Shown here piece after piece: positions 24,373 through 35,726 of a stretch of DNA of 38,450 nucleotides. Below the pieces are notes generated by a model. The model did not search any database, was not told the origin of the DNA, and was given only the letters and a program-made list of their open reading frames with translations. The number at the start of each line of letters is the position of its first letter. Position 1 is the stretch's first letter. The position numbers were made by a program, and so were the translations under genes. Source of the stretch: Thermoflexus hugenholtzii JAD2 (GTDB lineage: Bacteria > Chloroflexota > Chloroflexia > Chloroflexales > Roseiflexaceae); contig CAMCVW010000033.1 in the NCBI GenBank assembly GCA_945881915.1, forward strand, positions 1-38,450, in the 5' to 3' direction.

Positions 24373-27300
24373 ATGCCTAAGCGTACCGACATACACAGCA
24401 TTCTCATCATTGGTTCTGGCCCGATTGTCATCGGTCAAGCCTGTGAATTCGACTACTCCGGCGCCCAAGCCTGCAAAGTGCTCCGTCGTGAAGGCTACCG
24501 CGTCATTCTGGTGAACTCCAATCCCGCCACCATCATGACCGACCCCCAATTCGCCGACGCCACCTACATCGAGCCGTTGACGCCCGAGGCGGTCGAGCAG
24601 ATTATCATCAAAGAAAAACCCGATGCCATCCTGCCCACGGTGGGTGGGCAAACGGCACTCAACCTGGCCATGAAGTTGCACGAATTGGGCATGCTCACCA
24701 AGTACAACGTCAAGTTACTCGGTGCTCAGCCGGAGGCGATTGCCCTCGCCGAGGACCGCGAGTTGTTCAAACAAGCGATGCTCGAGATAGGCCTGGGCGT
24801 TCCATTGGGCGAAACCGTCACCACCGTCGACCAAGCGGTCGTCGTAGCCGCCAAAATCGGCTACCCGATTCTCATCCGCCCTTCGTTCACCCTCGGTGGT
24901 AGTGGCGGCGGCATCGGTTATGACGAAGCACAACTGCGCGAGATCGCAGAACGTGGCTTGCGCGCGTCACCCGTCACGCAAGTGCTCATCGAACAATCCG
25001 TCATCGGCTGGAAGGAATACGAGCTCGAAGTCATGCGTGACCGGGTTGACAACTTTGTGGTCGTCTGCACCATCGAAAACATCGACGCCATGGGCGTCCA
25101 CACCGGCGACTCGATGACCGTTGCCCCCGCGATGACATTGACCGATCGTGAGCTTCAACGCCTGCGCGAGATGGCCAAAATGGTCATCCGCCGCATCGGT
25201 GTCGAGACCGGCGGTTCAAACATCCAGTTCGCCGTCGACCCCAAGACCGGCACTCCTTTGGTAATCGAAATGAACCCCCGCGTCAGTCGTTCGTCGGCTT
25301 TGGCCTCCAAAGCGACCGGCTTCCCCATTGCCAAAATTGCTGCCATGTTGGCAGTGGGTTACACCCTCGACGAAATTCCCAACGACATCACCAAACTCAC
25401 CCCCGCGTCGTTCGAGCCGAGCTTGGATTATGTGGTGGTCAAATTGCCGCGTTGGGCATTCGAGAAGTTCCCCGGTGTCGATCCCATCCTCGGCCCACAG
25501 ATGAAGTCGGTCGGCGAGGTCATGGCCATCGGTGGCACGTTCGCCGAAGCATTCCAGAAGGCCATGCGTGGCCTCGAAATAGGTGCAACCGGCTTTGTAG
25601 GCAGTAATCAGGTCAAGATGGTCGGCAATGACGACATCCGTATTCCCACCCCGCGGCGTGTCTTCCGCGTCTGCGACGAAATCCGCGCGGGTGCGTCGCT
25701 CGAATCGATCTGCGAACGGACGGGTTTTGATCCGTGGTTCGTCGAGCAGTTCCAAGACATCGTCGCACTCGAGAAGGAGCTCAGCGGCTATAGCCTCACT
25801 GCGCTCCCGAACGAATTGTTGTTCACGGCAAAGGAATACGGCTTCTCTGACGCACAATTGGCAACGATTTTGTCAGATAAACCGACTATTTCTGCTGTCC
25901 GTAGTCACCGCAAAGCACACAAAATTGTGCCGGTCTACCGCAAGATTGACACCTGTGCTGCGGAGTTCGAGGCATCCACGCCGTACTTCTACAGCACCTA
26001 CAGTCGTCAGCCGGGCAGTGACGAGGCCAACGTCAGCGATAAACCCAAAGCTATGATCATTGGCGGTGGCCCCAACCGCATCGGTCAGGGCATCGAATTC
26101 GACTATTGCTGTGTGCATGCATGTATGGCGTTGCGTGACCTCAATATCGAAACCATCATGATCAACTGCAACCCCGAAACCGTGTCGACCGACTACGACA
26201 CCGCCGACCGGTTGTACTTTGAGCCGTTGACACTCGAAGACGTGCTTAACATCTACGACCGCGAAGCGGGTGCAGACTTCGGTCCCGCTGTACGCAGCGT
26301 GCCAGCATTGGTGCAGTTCGGGGGGCAGACTCCATTGAATCTGGCGCACGGCCTCGAGTCAAACGGGGTCCCCATCTGGGGCACGTCGCCCGATGCGATT
26401 GATTTGGCCGAGGAGCGCGGTCGCTTCGGTGCATTGCTGAACAGCATGGACATCGAAATGCCGCCCAACGGCATGGCAAACAACCTCAGCGATGCCCGCG
26501 CCATTGCACACCGCATCGGCTACCCGGTGCTCGTTCGTCCGAGCTATGTATTGGGTGGGCGTGCCATGGCAATTGCCTATGATGACACGTCGTTCGAAAA
26601 ATACATCGCCGAAGCAACCGTGGTCAGTGCGGGTGCACCGGTGTTGATCGACAAATATCTCGAAGACGCATTCGAAGTCGATGTCGACGCCATCGGTGAC
26701 GGTACCCAGATGGTCATCGCCGGCATCATGGAACACGTCGAAGAAGCCGGGGTCCACTCTGGTGACTCGGCCATGGTGTTGCCGCCGTACAAAATCACCG
26801 CATACCACCTCGAAATCATCCGCGATGTCACCAAGCGTATCGGTATCGCCTTGAACGTCAAGGGACTGATGAATGTCCAGTTTGCCATCAAGGACGACGT
26901 GGTCTTTGTCATTGAGGTCAACCCACGTTCGTCACGGACCGTCCCATTCATCGCAAAAGCGACAGGGTACCCGTTAGCCAGCATTGCGGCGCAGGTGGCT
27001 GCCGGCAAGACGCTCAAGGAGCTCAACTTCACCGAAGAGCCGAAGGTCGATGGATTCTTTGTGAAGGAAGCAGTCCTGCCGTTCGACAAGTTCCCCGGCG
27101 CAACCATTATGCTCAGCCCCGAAATGCGTTCGACCGGTGAAGTAATGGGACATGCATCAAACTTCGGTCTGGCTTTTGCCAAAGCCGAAATGGGTGCGAA
27201 TCAGAAGATTCCGACCAAGGGTGGAGCCCTGCTCACGGTGAACAACAATGACAAAAACGCGATTGTGAAAATCGCCAAGGATTTGGCGCATCTCGGCTTT

Positions 27301-27633
27301 TCGTTGTACGCCACCAGTGGCACTGCCGAGATGTTGCTCGGGGTGGGCATTGCCTGTGAATCCGTCAACAAAATCTCTGACGGGTCACCCCACACCGCAG
27401 ATTTGATTGCATCGGGCAAAGTTCAGTTGGTCATCAGCACTCCGCTCGGATCGACGGCGTACAACGATGGACAAGCGCTGCGAGCGGCGGCGATTCGTTA
27501 CGGTGTCATGCTGGTGACCACGTTGACGGGTGCTGCAGCAACCGTGGCGGGGATCCGTGAGCTGCAGCAGCGCACACTCACCGTCCGTTCGTTGCAAGAT
27601 CACTACGGCATTGCCAAGGGACGCCAGGCATGA
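24373..27633 (+). CDS. carB: Carbamoyl-phosphate synthase large subunit
   Basis: A full-length 1086-residue synthase with two ATP-grasp halves: the first begins [20 protein letters not shown] and has [14 protein letters not shown] and [15 protein letters not shown]. The second half begins at about 560 with [20 protein letters not shown] and has [19 protein letters not shown]. The C-terminal MGS-like domain is at about 940-1086 ([20 protein letters not shown]), where UMP and ornithine act in enterobacteria. No frameshift is visible. The stop overlaps the start of the SNF2 gene as ATGA, so the helicase is co-translated with carB. Confidence 0.96.
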   Translation: MPKRTDIHSILIIGSGPIVIGQACEFDYSGAQACKVLRREGYRVILVNSNPATIMTDPQFADATYIEPLTPEAVEQIIIKEKPDAILPTVGGQTALNLAMKLHELGMLTKYNVKLLGAQPEAIALAEDRELFKQAMLEIGLGVPLGETVTTVDQAVVVAAKIGYPILIRPSFTLGGSGGGIGYDEAQLREIAERGLRASPVTQVLIEQSVIGWKEYELEVMRDRVDNFVVVCTIENIDAMGVHTGDSMTVAPAMTLTDRELQRLREMAKMVIRRIGVETGGSNIQFAVDPKTGTPLVIEMNPRVSRSSALASKATGFPIAKIAAMLAVGYTLDEIPNDITKLTPASFEPSLDYVVVKLPRWAFEKFPGVDPILGPQMKSVGEVMAIGGTFAEAFQKAMRGLEIGATGFVGSNQVKMVGNDDIRIPTPRRVFRVCDEIRAGASLESICERTGFDPWFVEQFQDIVALEKELSGYSLTALPNELLFTAKEYGFSDAQLATILSDKPTISAVRSHRKAHKIVPVYRKIDTCAAEFEASTPYFYSTYSRQPGSDEANVSDKPKAMIIGGGPNRIGQGIEFDYCCVHACMALRDLNIETIMINCNPETVSTDYDTADRLYFEPLTLEDVLNIYDREAGADFGPAVRSVPALVQFGGQTPLNLAHGLESNGVPIWGTSPDAIDLAEERGRFGALLNSMDIEMPPNGMANNLSDARAIAHRIGYPVLVRPSYVLGGRAMAIAYDDTSFEKYIAEATVVSAGAPVLIDKYLEDAFEVDVDAIGDGTQMVIAGIMEHVEEAGVHSGDSAMVLPPYKITAYHLEIIRDVTKRIGIALNVKGLMNVQFAIKDDVVFVIEVNPRSSRTVPFIAKATGYPLASIAAQVAAGKTLKELNFTEEPKVDGFFVKEAVLPFDKFPGATIMLSPEMRSTGEVMGHASNFGLAFAKAEMGANQKIPTKGGALLTVNNNDKNAIVKIAKDLAHLGFSLYATSGTAEMLLGVGIACESVNKISDGSPHTADLIASGKVQLVISTPLGSTAYNDGQALRAAAIRYGVMLVTTLTGAAATVAGIRELQQRTLTVRSLQDHYGIAKGRQA

Positions 27634-30600
27634 CGAATGCACGGGTGCAGTTGATAACCCCAGCGCTCCTCGATGGATTTTTGCAGGCAGTTGAGCCGGC
27701 GTTGCGGCGCCGGGCAAACGCACTGTTGGCCAGTGGGAGTGTGACCCTCGAGCAGGTAGAACCTGCCAGTGCGGTCGTTGTGGTCGTCGACAATACCCTG
27801 GTGCGCCGTGTCACAACGATGCTGATTGCCGGGCGAGTTACCACGTTGTGCGATTGTGTACACCGCGACGAAGGACCATGCCTGCATCGCGTCGTGGCGA
27901 TCAGCGCGTTATATGCGCACATGACCAGCAATCCACCACAATCGTGGGAAACGCTCTTTGCGCTGTCGGATAAACCACGAATCAGCACCGCGACACCCAC
28001 GGCGACGGTGGTGTGTTTCTTTTTACAGCAATATCATTCGTTCGGCGTCGGCGACGAGCAGTGGGCAGTGGTTCCGGCCAGTGTGACACCGCGGTCGGGG
28101 CAATCTGACTGGCAGGGTGCCGACATCCGCCCACTTCGGGCTCCGCCGACGCCTGCTGGGTATCCGCAGAGTTCAACCGCAGTACTCCAAGCTGCGGCAT
28201 TACTCTGTGAGCAGTCTATTGCGCTTGTGCAACCCGGACAACGCGCATGGCTGTACGCAGCGGCCTTGGCGTTACTCGCTGAACAAACCGTTTACGTGGG
28301 TAAAGGACCGATGACGTTCAGTCAGCCGGTACATGTATATGGTGATCCTGGCGAACTGCAAGTTTCGTGCGATGAAGACGGGTCTGATTTACTCCTGCAG
28401 AGTATCGTCTATAGTGCACAACGCAGCGTGGTCATCGATCAAGCCAATCGCACCCTCCTGCCATTCAGTCCGCATTGGGTCTGGACGGGAGCCAACCTCG
28501 TGTGTGTCGGGGATCGTACCCCGTTAGTGGATCAATTGCTGCTCAGCCCGACGATGCGGGTGCGCGCCGAGGATCGGGAACGATTTGACCAGCGTCTGCT
28601 TGAACTCGCTGCGCGTGTGCCGCTGTGCGGCTCCGCAGTGCGTTGGGATGAGGTCATTGTCGATCCGATCGGTCAGGTCACGCTCCAAGAATCCGACGGA
28701 ACGGCCGTCGTGCGGTTGGAATTTGCCTATGCGACCCACATGTTGGCGTTCGATGCGCTGTACCCGCATCATGCTGTCTTGCACGGCGGCGAAGAGCTCC
28801 ACCTGGTGCGCATCACGCGACAGAGCGACCTCGAACGCGAGTGTGTGAGTTTGCTCGAACAACAGGGGCTACGGATGTCGGAGGACGGTACGTTCCGCCT
28901 TCGCAAGAATATCCCAGCTCGAGATTTTCTCATGCGTGTGATTGGCGTCCTTGCCTCGCATGGGATGCGGATTCTCGGTGAGGATGCATTGCCGTCCGTT
29001 CGCATGCGCACAGATGTGCCCGAGCTGGCAGTGACAGTCCGCTCACATATCGATTGGTTCGACGTGGCTGCGGTGGTCCATTTTGGTGATTTATCCGTCG
29101 ATGTGGCGGTGGTGCGCCGTGCGGTGCTCCGGCGTGAGCGCTATATTTTGCTCCCTGATGGTTCGATTGGCTATGTCCCGAACGAACTCGCCCAGCGGCT
29201 GGCCCCGTTGTTGGCAATGGGCACTGAGGGGGATGGTCGCCTGCGCTTTGCAGCGGCACAAACGGCGATCGTCGACCAACTCATCCAAGAAGCCCAACGC
29301 GCAGAAGTCGATGCAATGTTTGAGCAACGTCGTGAGCAACTCCGGCTGTTTGAACGTATCGAAGCACAGGAATTGCCATTGGGATTCCACGGGACATTGC
29401 GCAGTTACCAGAAGGCTGGGTACGACTGGCTCCACTTCCTCAATCGATATGGATTTGGTGGATGTCTTGCTGACGATATGGGCGTGGGCAAAACTATTCA
29501 AACCTTGGCGTTTATCCAATCACTCCGTGAGCGTAATCCTGGGGCCAAAGCAATTCTCATCGTCCTGCCGCGCTCACTGGTCTACAACTGGTTGCGTGAG
29601 GCATCGACATTCACCCCTGGCCTCACGTTGCTGACCCATATCGACCAGGGGCGTGCCAAAGACGCAACGCCGTTTGATGCATATGATGTCGTCCTGACGA
29701 CATATGGCACGATGCTGCGCGATATAGAATTTTTGTCTGCGTACCGCTTCCAGTATCTCATTTTGGACGAATCGCAGGCAATCAAAAATCCGACCGCCGA
29801 GACAGCGCGTGCGGTGCGCCGCTTGCAAGGTGAACGGCGCTTGTCGTTGACCGGGACCCCCATCGAAAACAACGCCGTCGAACTCTGGTCACAGTTCGCG
29901 TTCCTCAATCCGGGCTTGCTGGGCACTGCCGAGGCCTTCCGTGACACGTTTGCGCGAGAGGGTGAAGGTCGCGATGCTGCCATTCAACTGTTGCGTCGCT
30001 TGACATTCCCATTCATTCTGCGCCGTACCAAAGACCAGGTCGCACCCGATTTGCCATCGCGCACCGAGCACATCCTGATGAGCGACATGGAGCCAGAGCA
30101 GCGCAAATTGTACACCACGCAACGCGATCATTACCGGGCGTTGCTGCTCGGCATGATCGATACGGGTGGACCACAGCAAGCCCGCGTCAAGATGCTCGAA
30201 GGATTGCTTCGTCTGCGTCAAATCTGCAATCACCCGCGCCTCATCGACCCCAATAGTGCGGGCGGTTCAGGGAAGTTCGAGTCGTTGTTGGCCACGCTCG
30301 AATCGCTTAAAGAAGCAGGTCATCGCGTGCTCGTTTTTTCGCAGTTCGTGCAGATGCTCACCCTGGTCCGGGCAGCCTTGGACGAACGCGGTATCGCCTA
30401 TGCGTACCTCGATGGACGGACCCGTGATCGGCAGAGTATCATTGACGCATTCCAGAATGATATGCGTTATCCGTTTTTTCTCATCAGTCTGCGTGCCGGC
30501 GGGGTTGGACTCAATCTGACGGCGGCAGACTATGTCATTCATATCGATCCGTGGTGGAATCCCGCGGTCGAAATGCAGGCGACCGACCGTACCCATCGCA

Positions 30601-30773
30601 TCGGCCAGACGCGTCCCGTCATGGTCTACAAAATGGTCGTGCGCGACTCGGTCGAAGAAAAAATCTTGCAGCTCCAAGAGCGCAAGCGTGAATTGGTAAG
30701 TCAGCTCATCACACCAGAACGCGGGGGAATCAAGACGCTGACCCGTGCAGATGTTGAGCTTTTATTTACATAA
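27630..30773 (+). CDS. SNF2-family helicase with SWIM zinc finger
   Basis: A 1047-residue protein. Near the N-terminus is a SWIM zinc finger, [20 protein letters not shown] (residues about 72-91, C-x-C...C-x-H). A long middle region resembles SNF2-associated domains. The SNF2 ATPase core begins at about 585: [31 protein letters not shown] (Walker A, about 615), [10 protein letters not shown] (DEAH-box variant DESQ), [19 protein letters not shown], then the second RecA-like lobe with [33 protein letters not shown] and [14 protein letters not shown]. It is a DNA-translocating ATPase of unknown target. Its position between carB and argG, with an ATGA overlap, is unusual for an arginine operon. 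Confidence 0.92.
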   Translation: MTNARVQLITPALLDGFLQAVEPALRRRANALLASGSVTLEQVEPASAVVVVVDNTLVRRVTTMLIAGRVTTLCDCVHRDEGPCLHRVVAISALYAHMTSNPPQSWETLFALSDKPRISTATPTATVVCFFLQQYHSFGVGDEQWAVVPASVTPRSGQSDWQGADIRPLRAPPTPAGYPQSSTAVLQAAALLCEQSIALVQPGQRAWLYAAALALLAEQTVYVGKGPMTFSQPVHVYGDPGELQVSCDEDGSDLLLQSIVYSAQRSVVIDQANRTLLPFSPHWVWTGANLVCVGDRTPLVDQLLLSPTMRVRAEDRERFDQRLLELAARVPLCGSAVRWDEVIVDPIGQVTLQESDGTAVVRLEFAYATHMLAFDALYPHHAVLHGGEELHLVRITRQSDLERECVSLLEQQGLRMSEDGTFRLRKNIPARDFLMRVIGVLASHGMRILGEDALPSVRMRTDVPELAVTVRSHIDWFDVAAVVHFGDLSVDVAVVRRAVLRRERYILLPDGSIGYVPNELAQRLAPLLAMGTEGDGRLRFAAAQTAIVDQLIQEAQRAEVDAMFEQRREQLRLFERIEAQELPLGFHGTLRSYQKAGYDWLHFLNRYGFGGCLADDMGVGKTIQTLAFIQSLRERNPGAKAILIVLPRSLVYNWLREASTFTPGLTLLTHIDQGRAKDATPFDAYDVVLTTYGTMLRDIEFLSAYRFQYLILDESQAIKNPTAETARAVRRLQGERRLSLTGTPIENNAVELWSQFAFLNPGLLGTAEAFRDTFAREGEGRDAAIQLLRRLTFPFILRRTKDQVAPDLPSRTEHILMSDMEPEQRKLYTTQRDHYRALLLGMIDTGGPQQARVKMLEGLLRLRQICNHPRLIDPNSAGGSGKFESLLATLESLKEAGHRVLVFSQFVQMLTLVRAALDERGIAYAYLDGRTRDRQSIIDAFQNDMRYPFFLISLRAGGVGLNLTAADYVIHIDPWWNPAVEMQATDRTHRIGQTRPVMVYKMVVRDSVEEKILQLQERKRELVSQLITPERGGIKTLTRADVELLFT

Positions 30774-30784
30774 AGGAGTGGGCA

Positions 30785-31996
30785 ATGGAACGTCCGAAGG
30801 TCAAGAAGGTCATGCTGGCGTATTCAGGCGGACTCGATACCAGCATCATTGTGCCGTGGCTCAAACAAAACTACGGCAATCCCGAAGTGATTTGTTATTG
30901 CAGTCATCTCGGTCAAGACGACGAAATCGAAGGCCTCGAAGCTAAAGCAATTGCATCAGGTGCGTCGAAGTGCTACGTCGAAGACCTGCGCGAAGTCTTC
31001 GTCAAAGACTACTTGTTCCCATTGATTCAATCCGGTGCCAGCTACGAACGGTTGTACCTTTTGGGTACGTCTGTTGCCCGCCCCCTCATTGCCAAGCGCC
31101 AAGCCGAACTCGCACTGCTCGAAGGGTGTGATGCACTTGCCCACGGCTGTACCGGCAAAGGGAACGACCAGGTCCGCTTCGAACTGACCTATATGGTCTA
31201 TGCACCGCAACTCACGGTCATCGCTCCATGGCGCGAATGGAACATCCGCTCCCGCGAAGACGCCCTCGACTACGCTGCCGAGCACAATGTGCCCGTCACT
31301 GCCACGTTGAAGTCGATCTACAGCCGCGACCGCAACATCTGGCACATGTCCCACGAAGGTGGCGTGCTCGAAGACCCATGGAACGAGCCTGAGGAAGTCA
31401 TGCACACCTTGTCGGTATCGCCCGAGAATGCTCCGGACAAGGCTGAATACGTCGAAATCGCCTTCGAAAAGGGTATTCCCGTGTCGGTCGATGGCAAACG
31501 TCTCGGTCCGGTTGAATTGTTGACCACCTTGAATAATCTGGGCGCCAAGCATGGCATTGGCCGCATCGACCTGGTCGAAAACCGACTCGTCGGTATGAAA
31601 TCGCACGGCGTCTACGAGACTCCCGGTGGCACCCTGATTCGCGTCGCGCATCAAGCCCTCGAGCAGTTGACGTTGGATCGCGACACCCTGCATTACAAAG
31701 ACGTTGTCGCACAGCGCTACGCCGAAGTGGTCTATTACGGTCAGTGGTTCACGCCGTTGCGTCGCGCCATGCAGGCATTCTTCGACATCACCCAAGAGAA
31801 CAACACGGGTGTGGTCCGGCTCAAGCTCTATAAAGGCAATGCAATCTTGGTCGGCCGCAAGGCAGACCGCACGTTGTACAACCCGGATATCGCCAGCTTC
31901 ACGATGAGCGACACGTACAACCAACAGGACGCTGCAGGTTTCATCAAGATCTTTGGTCTGCCCATGAAGGTGCAGGCTTTGGTGGACGGGAAGTAA
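30785..31996 (+). CDS. argG: Argininosuccinate synthase
   Basis: A 403-residue ATP-pyrophosphatase-type ligase joining citrulline and aspartate. VMLAYSGGLDTSIIVPWL is the PP-loop. Further conserved parts are LGTSVARPLIAKRQ, AHGCTGKGNDQVRFE, IWHMSHEGGVLEDPWNEP and GVYETPGGTLI. Length is normal. AAAGGAG lies six bases before ATG 30785, so its translation is independent of the helicase. A long open frame on the other strand (30956-32146) is a coding shadow. It is followed directly by argJ. Confidence 0.96.
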   Translation: MERPKVKKVMLAYSGGLDTSIIVPWLKQNYGNPEVICYCSHLGQDDEIEGLEAKAIASGASKCYVEDLREVFVKDYLFPLIQSGASYERLYLLGTSVARPLIAKRQAELALLEGCDALAHGCTGKGNDQVRFELTYMVYAPQLTVIAPWREWNIRSREDALDYAAEHNVPVTATLKSIYSRDRNIWHMSHEGGVLEDPWNEPEEVMHTLSVSPENAPDKAEYVEIAFEKGIPVSVDGKRLGPVELLTTLNNLGAKHGIGRIDLVENRLVGMKSHGVYETPGGTLIRVAHQALEQLTLDRDTLHYKDVVAQRYAEVVYYGQWFTPLRRAMQAFFDITQENNTGVVRLKLYKGNAILVGRKADRTLYNPDIASFTMSDTYNQQDAAGFIKIFGLPMKVQALVDGK

Positions 31997-32000
31997 AACC

Positions 32001-33203
32001 ATGACGGATGCATTTTTGCTCGCTCCCGGATTTCGGACGGCTGCCACAGCCTGTGGTCTCAAAAAAGATGGTGCGTTAGATCTGACTCTGATTGTCAGCG
32101 ATGCGCCGTGTAGTGCAGCGGGAGTGTTTACCACCAACCGCGTCAAAGCGGCACCGGTGCTCTACGACCAGGCAATGCTCGCGACGTCAGCCGGCCGCAT
32201 GCGTGCGGTCGTCGCCAACGCGGGCTGTGCCAATGCCTGTACGGGGACCGAGGGTGCGCAGAATGCGCAGCGTATGGCCGAACTCGCCGCCGAGATGGTC
32301 GGTACCAGTGCCGATGCGGTGCTGGTACTCTCCACCGGTGTAATCGGGCGCCAACTCGACATGACCAAAGTCAGTGCCGGGATCCGGAGCTTCACACCCG
32401 CCACGATGAGTCGCGATGCAGTGCGTACATCGCAGGCAATTATGACCACCGATACACGCCCCAAGCGGGCAACTGCCACCGGTACCATCGCTGGCAAAAC
32501 GTTCACCGTCGCCGGTATGGCTAAGGGTGCCGGGATGATTCATCCCGGTATGGCGACCATGCTGTCGGTTATTACGACCGATGCTTCCTGTGAACCTGCG
32601 CTGCTGCAGCGTGCCGTCAAAACGGCTGCAGACCAGAGTTTTAATCGTATCAGCGTCGACGGCGACATGAGTACGAACGACACGGTGCTGCTGCTTGCGT
32701 CGGGTGTTTCGGGGGCGGTCGTGACCGATGCAACGTTTGATGCATTCGTTGCGGTGCTGGCCGAGGTATGTATGGACCTTGCCAAGAAAATCGCCCGTGA
32801 CGGCGAAGGTGCCACCAAACTGGTCGAAATCCGCATCACTGGTGCTACCGATGGTGCCATGGCGCATCGCGTCGCCGATAGTATCGCCTGCTCACCGTTG
32901 GTCAAAACTGCCATTCATGGCAATGACCCCAATTGGGGTCGGGTTGTCTGCGCGGCTGGCTATAGCGGCGCCGAGATTAATCCTAATACGCTAACCCTTG
33001 ACTTTGGTTTGGGGATTGAACAAATTCGCCTGGTTGCTGCAGGGATGCCATTGGATGCAGATTTGAACGCCGCATCACAACTCTTGAACCGTGAGCATGT
33101 CTTTGTTACATTGGATCTCGGTTTGGGGAGTGCAGCTACGACCATGTGGACCTGCGACTTTTCGAAGGAATACGTCGAAGTCAACGCACACTATACGACG
33201 TAA
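32001..33203 (+). CDS. argJ: Glutamate N-acetyltransferase / ornithine acetyltransferase
   Basis: A 400-residue N-terminal-nucleophile enzyme that moves the acetyl group from N-acetylornithine to glutamate. FLLAPGFRTAATACGLKKDG and GVFTTNRVKAAPV start the protein. KGAGMIHPGMATMLS contains the Thr (near residue 185) at which the precursor cleaves itself into two subunits and which is the nucleophile. FNRISVDGDMSTNDTV and NDPNWGRVVCAAGYSGA complete the signature. With argA present, the pathway can both recycle and replenish acetyl groups. ATG 32001 lies four bases after the argG stop. Confidence 0.95.
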   Translation: MTDAFLLAPGFRTAATACGLKKDGALDLTLIVSDAPCSAAGVFTTNRVKAAPVLYDQAMLATSAGRMRAVVANAGCANACTGTEGAQNAQRMAELAAEMVGTSADAVLVLSTGVIGRQLDMTKVSAGIRSFTPATMSRDAVRTSQAIMTTDTRPKRATATGTIAGKTFTVAGMAKGAGMIHPGMATMLSVITTDASCEPALLQRAVKTAADQSFNRISVDGDMSTNDTVLLLASGVSGAVVTDATFDAFVAVLAEVCMDLAKKIARDGEGATKLVEIRITGATDGAMAHRVADSIACSPLVKTAIHGNDPNWGRVVCAAGYSGAEINPNTLTLDFGLGIEQIRLVAAGMPLDADLNAASQLLNREHVFVTLDLGLGSAATTMWTCDFSKEYVEVNAHYTT

Positions 33204-33277
33204 CCGGTGTTACGCGTTATCTGTTGGTATGCGGATAACTCTGCGAGGGAATGTTCTTCCATGATTGTTAGGGAGGG

Positions 33278-35707
33278 ATGAGCTTGGTGCAAATAAAGAT
33301 TGTCGTATGGAAATCATTGATGCAATATATGCATCATCTGTGGGCTCGTAAACCTGCAGATGTGTGGTTTGTGGTCATCATCTTTGGTGTGATAACGACA
33401 ATTATGGCGCCCGTGTTGATCGGCCAACATACCTGGCTCCCACTCAACATCATGGTGCATTTACCCCCTTGGAATTATTCATATGAGCGCATGCCTATTG
33501 GCAACACATTGCCGAGCGATTTAATTTTGAAACATTACCCACAGCGGCTCTTTTATGCGCGCGAGTTGTGGTCGGGTCATTTGCCCCTGTGGAATCCATA
33601 TATATTGAGTGGGACGCCATTTCTTGCGGTTGCAAACAGTAGTGTCTGGTATCCGCTCACTGCTCTCTTTGCACTCCTTCCAACTGACTACGCTTTTGGC
33701 GTGGTAGCGTGGCTTCATCTGCTGATTGGCGGAGTGAGTGCCTGGTTGCTGGCGCGCTCTCTACGGATAGCGCCGTTGCCCTCCTTGTTGGTACCCGTCA
33801 TCTATTTGGGCTCGGGATTTGCAACTAAATGGCTCGCCTTGCCCACCATGGGTGGCGTCATCGCATGGACACCAGTGGCAATGTATGGTGCTATTGCTTT
33901 GGGAACGAGTATGGCAAGCGCTGACTGGGCGGGGGCAAGGCGAGCGGCAGTCTACTTTGGTGCTGGTGTTGTACTAGCCGGCTTATCACAGCCCGACACA
34001 GCGTTGTATATGGTTATTGCCGGAAGCATAGTGGCCATTGGCATCGTGTGGAGTCTGCAGAAACGCTATGTGCCACATATGATTGCCGGCTTGGTAGCGA
34101 TTGGCGTGTTGGTCTTTGGTTTGATGGCACCTCAAATTTTACCCACTGTAGAGCTCGGCTTGTCGGTATCACGGGCGGGCGGGAAGGGAGGGTACAACCC
34201 ATTAGCGATTGTGACTACCATTGCTCCCGAATTATTGACGAGTCTGCACACTACGGGGAATTGGGGCTTCAAAGATGGGTCGTTGCCTGACTGGCAAATC
34301 GGTCTTTTGCCGTTGTTGCTCTGGTTGTACGGGTGGTGGCTTCTCGCTGATGCACGACTGCGGGTGTTTTCTGGTGTCGCTCTTCTCTGCGTTTGCTATG
34401 CAATATCGCCGATATCGTGGTGGCAAAGTGTGCCGCTTTTGTCGCAGTTTCGGGAATTGAGCCGTGCCATGTTGCCAGCGTCGTTGTTGATGGGTGTGAC
34501 GGTCGCATCCACGGTCATGCGTTTGCAATCCTCGACTCCGATTCGTTTGCATCTGATCGGCATGGTGCCAGCACTTGCATTTGCGCTTGCCCTCGGGTAT
34601 GCGTGGCGGGTTACCCCCGGTTTGCCATGGCTGATATTAGCATCTTACCAAGGCGTTGAGTGGCTGTGGCCGAGTTTGGCTGTTGTTGCTACAGCAGCGG
34701 TCTGGTGGCGCCGTGTGGCTCTCCATCCCTTGATGCCGGTGGTTGTACTATGCATCGTGGCGACGCAACTGTGGTGGTACTGGCGTCCGTTGAACCAACC
34801 AGTCGACCCTCGAACGGTTGTGGCCACGAGTGATTTTCGGGCTGAAGTGCCAGCCGATGTGCCATCGGATCCAGTATTACCAATGACACGCATGCAGTAC
34901 TTTTTACAACGTCAACCCGGGTTATTTCGTATTTTTGCTGCCGACTACCCATTTTATCAAGCCAATACCAACATGGTGGCACAGCTCTACGATGTGCGTG
35001 GCTTTGATTCGCTTATTTGGGGCGAGTATGCACGCTTTGTAAGGCGTTGGGAAGGGAAGCTGCAGGATGGTGGCAACAGTGTGAGCATGTACTTGACCAA
35101 CGCCCGTGTTACACCACGTTGGCTAGACTTGACCAATGTACGCTATGTGTTATTTCGGCCGAAGTCACCCCTGATTGCACAGTTCCCCGGGTTAGAGTTG
35201 GTACACCAGAGTGATGAGGGAAGTATTTATTTCAACCCGAACGCGCTGCCGCGAGCTTACATGGTGCATCGAGTTGAGCAGTTGGCTACTCAGGATGCCG
35301 TGTTTTCGCGATTACGTGAGCCGCAGTTCCCTATGGGGGAGCTGGTTGTCACCAATGTGGCGATTCCCGTCGTGGAGCGCGTGACTGGTGAGGTGACAGC
35401 CCCCGAGGTACGAAGCTACCAGGCTAATCGAGTGGTTGTCACAGGAGTGGCAAAGGCGTCCGGTGTCCTTGTTTTGAGTGACACCAATTATCCGGGGTGG
35501 CAGGCTACGCTCAACGGTGCAAGTGTGCCCATTTACCCCGTAAACGGCATCTTCCGTGGTGTCTGGGTGCCTACTGGAGCATACGAGGTGGAATTCACGT
35601 ATTGGCCGGCGAGTTTGAGCTGGGGGTTAGCCTTGTGGGGGACAACCGTGGGAGTGCTGGTGGCTGGGGTAGTCTATTTCCGCCGGCGGGTAACTGTGGA
35701 CCGGTGA
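33278..35707 (+). CDS. YfhO-family multi-pass membrane protein
   Basis: An 809-residue membrane protein, with about a dozen helices and a large C-terminal outer domain. The first loop, LILKHYPQRLFYARELWSG, and then HLPLWNPYILSGTPFLAV, and the C-terminal SDTNYPGWQATLNGASVPIY, FRGVWVPTGAYEVEF, are typical of YfhO, a family linked to glycosylation of lipoteichoic acid or surface glycans. GGGAGGG at 33271-33277 touches ATG 33278, so a TTG at 33284 or GTG at 33287 may be the true start. The DNA seems richer in A and T than the neighbouring arg genes. The protein interrupts argJ-argH and has no evident link to arginine synthesis. Confidence 0.85.
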   Translation: MSLVQIKIVVWKSLMQYMHHLWARKPADVWFVVIIFGVITTIMAPVLIGQHTWLPLNIMVHLPPWNYSYERMPIGNTLPSDLILKHYPQRLFYARELWSGHLPLWNPYILSGTPFLAVANSSVWYPLTALFALLPTDYAFGVVAWLHLLIGGVSAWLLARSLRIAPLPSLLVPVIYLGSGFATKWLALPTMGGVIAWTPVAMYGAIALGTSMASADWAGARRAAVYFGAGVVLAGLSQPDTALYMVIAGSIVAIGIVWSLQKRYVPHMIAGLVAIGVLVFGLMAPQILPTVELGLSVSRAGGKGGYNPLAIVTTIAPELLTSLHTTGNWGFKDGSLPDWQIGLLPLLLWLYGWWLLADARLRVFSGVALLCVCYAISPISWWQSVPLLSQFRELSRAMLPASLLMGVTVASTVMRLQSSTPIRLHLIGMVPALAFALALGYAWRVTPGLPWLILASYQGVEWLWPSLAVVATAAVWWRRVALHPLMPVVVLCIVATQLWWYWRPLNQPVDPRTVVATSDFRAEVPADVPSDPVLPMTRMQYFLQRQPGLFRIFAADYPFYQANTNMVAQLYDVRGFDSLIWGEYARFVRRWEGKLQDGGNSVSMYLTNARVTPRWLDLTNVRYVLFRPKSPLIAQFPGLELVHQSDEGSIYFNPNALPRAYMVHRVEQLATQDAVFSRLREPQFPMGELVVTNVAIPVVERVTGEVTAPEVRSYQANRVVVTGVAKASGVLVLSDTNYPGWQATLNGASVPIYPVNGIFRGVWVPTGAYEVEFTYWPASLSWGLALWGTTVGVLVAGVVYFRRRVTVDR

Positions 35708-35726
35708 CAATGAGGAGGGCGTAACG

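Noticed and set aside
30956-32146. Long minus-strand ORF of 396 codons opposite argG.
   Set aside because: It is the mirror of argG codon bias, without a recognisable domain; the same holds for the long minus-strand frames opposite carB (for example 25216-25857).
33216-33239. Terminator between argJ and the YfhO gene.
   Set aside because: GTTATCTG pairs with CGGATAAC, but no T-run follows.
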